Shown here piece by piece: positions 61,001 through 64,000 of a DNA stretch of 64,000 nucleotides (within the stretch, counting starts at the first letter, position 1; the number at the start of each line of letters is the position of its first letter). The stretch is from contig CAXAMN010001237.1 of NCBI GenBank assembly GCA_963970005.1, positions 283,687 through 347,686 of the forward strand, written 5' to 3'. The notes beneath the pieces are model-generated. The model did not search any database. It was given only the letters and a program-made list of their open reading frames with translations, and had not been told where the DNA came from. Source of the DNA: Durusdinium trenchii (taxonomy: Eukaryota > Sar > Dinophyceae > Suessiales > Symbiodiniaceae). Position numbers and translations under genes: made by a program.

Positions 61001-62711
61001 GTGCCGCTGAGCTTCACCGGTTCGACCTGTGTGTCGAGAGACACTTGGTGAGGAAAACGGTGAGTGAAGAGTGAAGACCCTTTGCCTTGCAAATCACGGT
61101 GCTTGGCAGTGTCCCCGGGCACTGACTTGGCTTTTGGACGTTTTGGCCAGTTCAGCTCCAGACAAACGTAGATACCTTGACAGCGGAACGACCAGGCCTT
61201 GACCTTCCTGCTCTTCGCCATCCTCACCGGCGTCGGGATCTTCGGCACCACGCAGATCTACAAGGAACGTGTGGCGCGGGACACGACGTGCGCGCGCGCC
61301 ACGCGCGGGCGATGGGGAAACAGCAGACAGGGACATGGACGAAGGACATGGAGTTCGAACGCCAAAGACCTAGCTGAGGTAGTGCCTGTAGCCTGTAGAT
61401 GGTGTCCCTGGTCGTGGACCTCCCAGGTCGTTTGTGCGACTTCGATCTGAGTTAGACGTTTTTAGGGCTGTCGTTTGGTTTATGTTTTTCCTGCTGTGTT
61501 TTTGTCCGTCTTTTGGATGTGTGATTAAATGGGGAGACCTCCCACCCAAATTTCCAGGGTCAACACCTCCTGGAAGAAGGGAAATAGACCCGGTCTGCCA
61601 GTGATCGGGTGTTTTTAAGATATCCACGTGGTGGCTGGGCGTGCCGCGACCTTCAGGACTTCAAGCTGGAATGGTTCATCCCAGACTCCTCTTACGTGCC
61701 TCCTGGTCAAAGGTGAAATTGCCTAGGTTGGTCCCAGCAAAGAACATGTGATAGATAGACTAGAGTCTAAGACTAGACAAGACTTGACTAGACTTATAGT
61801 ATATATACAGATCAGATTAGATTACTGTATTAGAGTTGATAGATAGATGGATAGATAGATAGATATAGATAGATATATTTGGATAATACGTGAACATCCC
61901 AATTCCATTCATGGTGTTGTCGGATCTGGTATTTTGCCCTTGCCCTTGGCGTTTTCGGGCCACCCTGTTTTTGGGGCGCGTCGCTGGCGTCGTTTTTTGG
62001 CCGGACATTGCGGGACACTCGTTAAAGGGAGATGTGCTACACAGACCTCATTATATTGAAGTTGATCAAAAGAGAAAGGTCAAGGACCAGGTGTTACTGG
62101 CTCGGACTGGACCCGTTGGGAAACCACGATGCCTCGCTTCGTGCACACGCGTCCGCTTCTAAGGAACACGTTCTTCACGATCAACAGCGAGAACTTTGCC
62201 ACAGGTGCGAAGAACCCCGGAGCGAGGTGTGTTTGTTGAGGGTCTTTGCTCATGGTTGGGGTTGGTTGTTTCTTTTTTTGTGCATTGAAGGCAGGTGTAC
62301 ACTACATTGGAAGATCACAACGGGAATCGTCCGATGAGATGAGATGATGTCCTTTTCGTTGTACGTGCTGACAATGATGGTATATGGGCCAAAGTTCGCC
62401 ACTAAGATGAAAGGGCTGGCCCCAAGACAGGGAGACATCCAGCCAGCGCCCGGTTGTCCACGAGCAAGAACCACTTGGTCCACGAGCTCTGGGACCAGCG
62501 GGGCGGGAGGAAAATCACTGGACCAATCCGTGCTGTAGAAAGTGCCACACGTGCAGACACCCCTAGATCCAGGACCTTAGAAAGAACGGGTGGATGTTCA
62601 GTCATTGGCCGGCATTGGGACCGGTCAGCCACCACTCCTGCCCGCACCTGCCACCGTTTCGCCGGCACCTCACGTGTCGTCCAGGTACGCCCATCACCGT
62701 GAACTTCCCCG
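39934..62711 (+). CDS. Gene B: tandem paralogue of gene A, about 33 visible exons, 3' partial
   Basis: Second copy of the Patched/NPC1-like gene in the same orientation. Thirty exons align with A1-A31 in the same order and phase, from 41,240 (equivalent to A1) to 62,711, where the gene runs off the window. It also shows the TM1 exon (40639-40742) and a possible N-terminal exon. Visible protein: TM1, the Cys-rich extracellular domain 1, sterol-sensing domain, double Cys cluster, TM7 and the first part of extracellular domain 2. Residue identity to A varies from about 65% (exon B11) to 100% (B18, B30). Oddities: a one-base G-run frameshift in the TM1 exon, one extra intron and one missing intron relative to A, and a pseudogene nested in the intron before TM7. 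If the frameshift is real, the copy may be non-functional at its N-terminus. Introns not listed separately held nothing I recognise. Confidence 0.87.
40639..40742 (+). CDS. Gene B exon B1 (TM1), frameshifted
   Basis: Up to about 40689 one frame reads IKSLVGSLVFVVACGGG, a TM1-like helix. From about 40688 a different frame reads GFAFLSSETRPEKQWVPA, the family's post-TM1 signature. The switch falls in a run of six G (40684-40689); five G would give one continuous frame. The GA donor and split Gly codon join correctly to exon B2. The left boundary (CAG|A) is uncertain. Confidence 0.7.
41240..41268 (+). CDS. Gene B exon B2 (= A1)
   Basis: Encodes SLALEHNDY, identical to A1; CAG|G acceptor, GT donor where A1 has GC. 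With B1 it gives the family string RPEKQWVPAGSLALEHNDYV. Confidence 0.9.
41910..41985 (+). CDS. Gene B exon B3 (= A2)
   Basis: Encodes VSSTWPGNARFNFFSATCAD then VSEEQ. GAG|G acceptor, GT donor followed by GGCTGGG. Confidence 0.9.
42676..42724 (+). CDS. Gene B exon B4 (= A3)
   Basis: Encodes DILQPKYLQRFHAIN between split Cys and Glu codons. GAG|G acceptor, GC donor. Confidence 0.88.
43570..43595 (+). CDS. Gene B microexon B5 (= A4)
   Basis: Encodes QVKKIVID. CAG|G acceptor, GC donor followed by CGCCCGG where A4 has GT. Confidence 0.82.
43921..43968 (+). CDS. Gene B exon B6 (= A5)
   Basis: Encodes ADIVKDLDEQHKRSE. AAG|G acceptor, GA donor. About a quarter of nucleotides differ from A5, among the most diverged exon pairs. 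Confidence 0.87.
44394..44452. repeat. Family 3 relative in gene B
   Basis: GACCTGTTTACGTAGGGTAG body and CCAGGACACCC right part without the left inverted end. Intron B6-B7. Confidence 0.65.
44675..44727 (+). CDS. Gene B exon B7 (= A6)
   Basis: Encodes DVRPWTIYSGNWSCLED. CAG|G acceptor, GT donor in phase 0 (a GA donor six bases upstream is possible). Confidence 0.83.
45260..45355. mobile_element. MITE-like palindromic element, 96 bp
   Basis: Terminal inverted repeats of 28 bp (45260-45287 and 45328-45355) match with one mismatch; they start CCCAGACACGAC. Intron B7-B8. Part of the end recurs near 29932-29970. Confidence 0.85.
45515..45594 (+). CDS. Gene B exon B8 (= A7)
   Basis: Encodes VNGSVVFNGRKCYSFGPFC then GKSTVLD. 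AAG|G acceptor, GC donor followed by TGCTTGG. Confidence 0.9.
46409..46481 (+). CDS. Gene B exon B9 (= A8)
   Basis: Encodes FRDDDYIISNLTSDQVKLAV then NSWE. GAG|G acceptor, GC donor. Confidence 0.92.
47052..47112 (+). CDS. Gene B exon B10 (= A9)
   Basis: Encodes AQETMCPLTLATSDSPCHDS. GAG|G acceptor (A9 has CAG|A), GC donor. Confidence 0.87.
47862..47937 (+). CDS. Gene B exon B11 (= A10)
   Basis: Encodes NCRRYQTTSERQLCRATATS then YCQS. GAG|G acceptor, GC donor followed by AGCTCGGC. Confidence 0.88.
48481..48550 (+). CDS. Gene B exon B12 (= A11)
   Basis: Encodes CPTMTMMVNGEEVTIPVDMA then GCQ. CAG|G acceptor, GA donor. Confidence 0.93.
48806..48877 (+). CDS. Gene B exon B13 (= A12)
   Basis: Encodes DRGCIQLGGLSSISTTTASG then MLNT. 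CAG|G acceptor, GA donor. Confidence 0.93.
49175..49246 (+). CDS. Gene B exon B14 (= A13)
   Basis: Encodes DPGDAPESAFEFQPTKIKTM then VGGL. GAG|G acceptor, GT donor. Confidence 0.92.
49502..49618. repeat. CTACTAGTA dispersed repeat, densest copy
   Basis: Repeated and inverted GTTACTAGTAGC/GCTACTAGTAAC with GCATCGCTACTAGTAACAAG. Intron B14-B15. Relatives at about 2325-2405, 22722-22781, 34704-34730 and 40080-40113. Confidence 0.82.
49683..49751 (+). CDS. Gene B exon B15 (= A14)
   Basis: Encodes ASDATWEYASGKHIAGFWAL then NKQ. GAG|G acceptor, GT donor. Confidence 0.92.
50033..50097 (+). CDS. Gene B exon B16 (= A15)
   Basis: Encodes ELYCPTAGVSDPVADEWERR then V. GAG|G acceptor, GT donor. The ten bases after the donor (GTGCTTGCCA) are unusually similar to A15's intron start. 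Confidence 0.92.
50643..50716 (+). CDS. Gene B exon B17 (= A16)
   Basis: Encodes MGIDADPRAEPKLDCQEDGI then LKFS. CAG|G acceptor, GC donor. Confidence 0.92.
51672..51763 (+). CDS. Gene B exon B18 (= A17)
   Basis: Encodes the same 30 residues as A17 and differs at one of 92 bases. AAG|G acceptor, GC donor. Flanking introns are unrelated to those of A17. Confidence 0.93.
52517..52594 (+). CDS. Gene B exon B19 (= first part of A18)
   Basis: Encodes IMLGKCDAVHSG then VAMAFVAVGIVGLT. Acceptor CAG|A as an exception, GC donor. It ends where copy A reads straight on. Confidence 0.92.
53061..53147. mobile_element. MITE-like element, family 2, best copy
   Basis: Terminal inverted repeats of about 24 bp (TTAACATGGAACCTG at both ends). 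It lies inside the intron that only copy B has. Relatives occur near 8183-8250, 15999-16075, 25300-25372, 36427-36518 and 56189-56262, all in introns or intergenic DNA. Confidence 0.82.
53467..53502. repeat. GGGCCGCTG repeat in the B-specific intron
   Basis: Nine-base unit, four copies, shortly before exon B20. Confidence 0.85.
53545..53590 (+). CDS. Gene B exon B20 (= second part of A18)
   Basis: Encodes VASTLGLMGYFGVPN and one base of Gly. CAG|G acceptor, GC donor. Joins B19 in phase 0. Confidence 0.92.
54063..54163 (+). CDS. Gene B exon B21 (= A19 + A20 without intron)
   Basis: Encodes NLNNNLYFLLLGLGVDDAF then VLTSEYLTHKRACK in one piece, with the TM4 GVDD motif. AAG|G acceptor, GC donor. 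Confidence 0.94.
54899..54955 (+). CDS. Gene B exon B22 (= A21)
   Basis: Encodes GEVSVPEIIAQTARTGGIS. CAG|G acceptor, GT donor. Confidence 0.92.
55342..55432 (+). CDS. Gene B exon B23 (= A22, TM5)
   Basis: Encodes VLITSATDALAFLVGATTIL then PALSWFCTYA. About ten of 91 bases differ from A22, mostly silent. GAG|G acceptor, GC donor. Confidence 0.95.
55950..56021 (+). CDS. Gene B exon B24 (= A23, TM6)
   Basis: Encodes VSIVLCYTFQLTVFLPCLAL then NAK. GAG|G acceptor, GT donor. Confidence 0.95.
56542..56594 (+). CDS. Gene B exon B25 (= A24, first Cys cluster)
   Basis: Encodes TQASRLDCCCCFKVKER. CAG|G acceptor, GA donor. Confidence 0.92.
57193..57240 (+). CDS. Gene B exon B26 (= A25, second Cys cluster)
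   Basis: Encodes ELEDPQGCCCCCLPQK. CAG|G acceptor, preceded by poly-C tracts in the intron; GC donor. Confidence 0.92.
58204..58231 (+). CDS. Gene B microexon B27 (= A26)
   Basis: Encodes AFKGGLIKK. GAG|G acceptor, GC donor. Confidence 0.87.
58328..58439. mobile_element. MITE-like palindromic element, family 5, copy in gene B
   Basis: A 22-bp perfect inverted repeat (58330-58351 with 58416-58437; GGTTTCAGAGGTTCGATGGC plus AC). Intron B27-B28. Confidence 0.8.
59503..59546 (+). CDS. Gene B exon B28 (= A27)
   Basis: Encodes LRTFTEQTTKPLGQ. AAG|G acceptor, GC donor. The next intron contains the pseudogene at 59915-60972. Confidence 0.9.
59915..60972 (+). pseudogene. Intronless broken gene copy nested in gene B intron (between B28 and B29)
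   Basis: A coding-like stretch of about 1.05 kb without introns. It reads in one frame from about 59915 (CAERFNAAYAKCLGG...) through an in-frame TAG near 60094, changes frame between about 60190 and 60270, runs through WSPSERPRFAAMADEDW, and changes frame again in a six-G run (60518-60523). It then reads 140 codons to a TGA at 60970-60972, including EYIGVIIKIPSEQKIYAMYV and several cysteines. I do not recognise the protein; cysteines suggest a secreted or extracellular parent. Gene A has only 254 bp at the same intron, so this is an insertion or the A copy lost it. A retroposed mRNA copy is the simplest reading, though no poly-A tail or spliced-leader relic is visible. Confidence 0.6.
61196..61264 (+). 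CDS. Gene B exon B29 (= A28, TM7)
   Basis: Encodes ALTFLLFAILTGVGIFGTTQ then IYK. CAG|G acceptor, GA donor where A28 has GC. Confidence 0.94.
61657..61697 (+). CDS. Gene B exon B30 (= A29)
   Basis: Encodes DFKLEWFIPDSSY, identical to A29. CAG|G acceptor, GC donor. Confidence 0.93.
61832..61882. repeat. GATA microsatellite
   Basis: TAGA/GATA units in intron B30-B31. Confidence 0.9.
62164..62204 (+). CDS. Gene B exon B31 (= A30)
   Basis: Encodes NTFFTINSENFAT. AAG|G acceptor, GT donor. Confidence 0.92.
62685..62711 (+). CDS. Gene B exon B32 (= first part of A31)
   Basis: Encodes TPITVNFP and one base of the next codon. CAG|G acceptor. Similarity to A31 stops at a GT dinucleotide (62712), so copy B may have an intron here that A31 lacks. 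No later exon is visible before the window ends. Confidence 0.78.
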
Positions 62712-62869
62712 GTGACAGCTTCGAGCCGCTGGGGCTTGGGACGGATCCGGTGTCCTGTAACGGACGGATCCCATGGGCATCAGGGGGAGGACACGGTAGC
62801 TGAAAAAGGCCCCTTGGAGGCCATTTCAGAAAGGTGACCCCTCACCAAAGGGGCTGGAACCCACTGATA

Positions 62870-63085
62870 TTCTTTTTTCTAACCCTGACCTTTTTGCTTT
62901 TAAACACCATAGTCGCTATTCTAACCCCGGGTCAGAAAAATGTGTAGCGTAACCAAGACTATTAAATGAACCCGTTGGGATTCTTTTTTTCAACCCGTAA
63001 ATCATGCTTTTTTAACCCTCCAACCTACTTTTTTAACCTCGTTGCCTTCTTTTTGAACCCTGCTACACACTTTTCTAACCCAACG
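62870..63085. repeat. 20-24-bp minisatellite (TTTTTTAACCC units)
   Basis: Diverged units of a T-run, AACCC, then about ten variable bases, clearest from 62990 to 63080. Downstream of exon B32, probably intronic. Confidence 0.75.
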
Positions 63086-63194
63086 ACCCAACGTGCCCAC
63101 CAGGGGTAGCCACCCCCTTCCGCAAAACTACCCTCTTCCTGCCTACGATGGTTTTGTGAAGCACCTCGGTTCAAATCCACCCTGTAGCTTGGTG

Positions 63195-63500
63195 GGACTG
63201 GATTTGTGCCAAAGCTTTTCTTTGCTGTGGTGTTGCTGCTGCTGTTGCTGCTGGTGCTTTGCTGCTGCTTCTGCTGCTGCTGTTGCCGCTGGTACTTGGT
63301 GCTGCTGCTTGGCTGTTGCTTTCCTACTGCTTTGCTGGTGCTTGAGTTGCTGCTGATGCTGCTGCTGCTGCGAGTGTCCCTGGTTGGATACTGCTGCGGC
63401 CGCTGGTTTGCTGCTGTTTTGCGTGTGTTGTTGTTCATGCTGCTGCTGTTCTCCTGTGGCTGCTGGTTTGTAGCTGCCTGAAAGGTGATCCGCCTGTGGC
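63195..63500. repeat. CTG/GCT-rich imperfect repeat
   Basis: About 300 bp rich in TGCTGCTGCTG interrupted by TTTGCTG and GGTGCTT. The open frames it yields on both strands (poly-Leu/Cys or poly-Gln/Ser) are low-complexity artefacts. Confidence 0.85.
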
Positions 63501-63569
63501 TGCTGGTTGTGGGTTGACCCACGACCCCTAGGGGGGGGGCGGGGGTTATTGGAGCCTCGAGAAGGTCAC

Positions 63570-64000
63570 TTTTCGTGGCAGGTGCAAGGAATCGGAGACT
63601 TTGCAAATTTCGTGGCAGGCGCAGTGTTTTGTGGACGTTGCAAAAACGTTGGCAGGCGTGTGTCATTCGCAGGATTGCGTTTCACATGGCAGGCGCAGGG
63701 AATCCGCACCATGGATGCGATATTTTGAGGTGAAACGGCTGAATTCGTGAGAGGGGTCGCATTTTTGGAATTTGAACTTGAGGATGCTTTTGCGTGGCCA
63801 GTGCAGCATTTCGTATGACCTGCAGGCATGATTTCGTGGCAGGCGCAGCATTTCTGAAACGCAGTTGAAAATTTGCGAAAGCCTCGTGCAATTTGCTCAT
63901 TTTGGATCTCCGATGTGCAGATTTCGTGGCAGGCGCAGCACTTTGTGAATCTGGATGTGCAGATTTCGTGGCAGGCGCAGCACTTTGTGAATCTCGATGT
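63570..64000. repeat. TTTCGTGGCAGGCGCAG repeat array running off the window
   Basis: The string TTTCGTGGCAGGCGCAG recurs at irregular spacing from about 63573 and becomes a regular unit of about 43 bp (with CACTTTGTGAATCT) at the right edge. Confidence 0.85.

Noticed and set aside
63025..63666. 213-codon open frame on the - strand rich in Gln and Ser
   Set aside because: Low-complexity translation of the CTG-rich repeat.

Overview
This window looks like nuclear DNA of a dinoflagellate, probably a Symbiodiniaceae or suessialean type. Coding sequence is chopped into many tiny exons of about 26-124 nt. Nearly every intron ends in AG followed by an exonic G. Donors are mostly GC, then GT, with some GA. 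There are no bacterial-style operons. The genus cannot be fixed from the sequence alone.

Two head-to-tail paralogues of one gene fill most of the window, both on the + strand. Copy A enters from the left edge and ends near 33,007; 46 exons (about 3.07 kb of coding sequence, about 1,020 residues) can be joined with continuous reading phase. Copy B runs from about 39.9 kb to at least 62,711 and continues past the right edge; about 33 exons are visible. The product is a Patched/Dispatched/NPC1-like member of the RND permease superfamily. It has a TM1 exon ending RPEKQWVP (seen only in B), a large Cys-rich first extracellular domain, a five-helix sterol-sensing domain with the TM4 motif GVDDAF, a cytosolic loop with CCCC and CCCCC clusters, TM7, a second extracellular domain, and TM8-TM12 with the TM10 motif VDYAAHIAH. 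The later parts are seen only in A because B is cut by the window edge.

Layout: 10-33,007 gene A; 33,008-39,933 intergenic DNA with dispersed repeats and no gene I can defend; 39,934-62,711 gene B; 62,870-64,000 minisatellites, probably inside the next intron of B. Introns carry palindromic MITE-like elements, minisatellites, microsatellites, a 0.4-kb palindrome and, in one B intron, a broken intronless gene copy.

The most interesting signals come from comparing the copies. Exons align codon by codon while introns show almost no similarity. Each copy has one intron, within the sterol-sensing domain, that the other lacks. Donor dinucleotides switch freely between GC, GT and GA at matching sites. 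Many donors are followed at +5 by CTNGG-like sequence, complementary to the CCNAG seen at many intron 3' ends. Copy B carries a one-base G-run frameshift in its TM1 exon.
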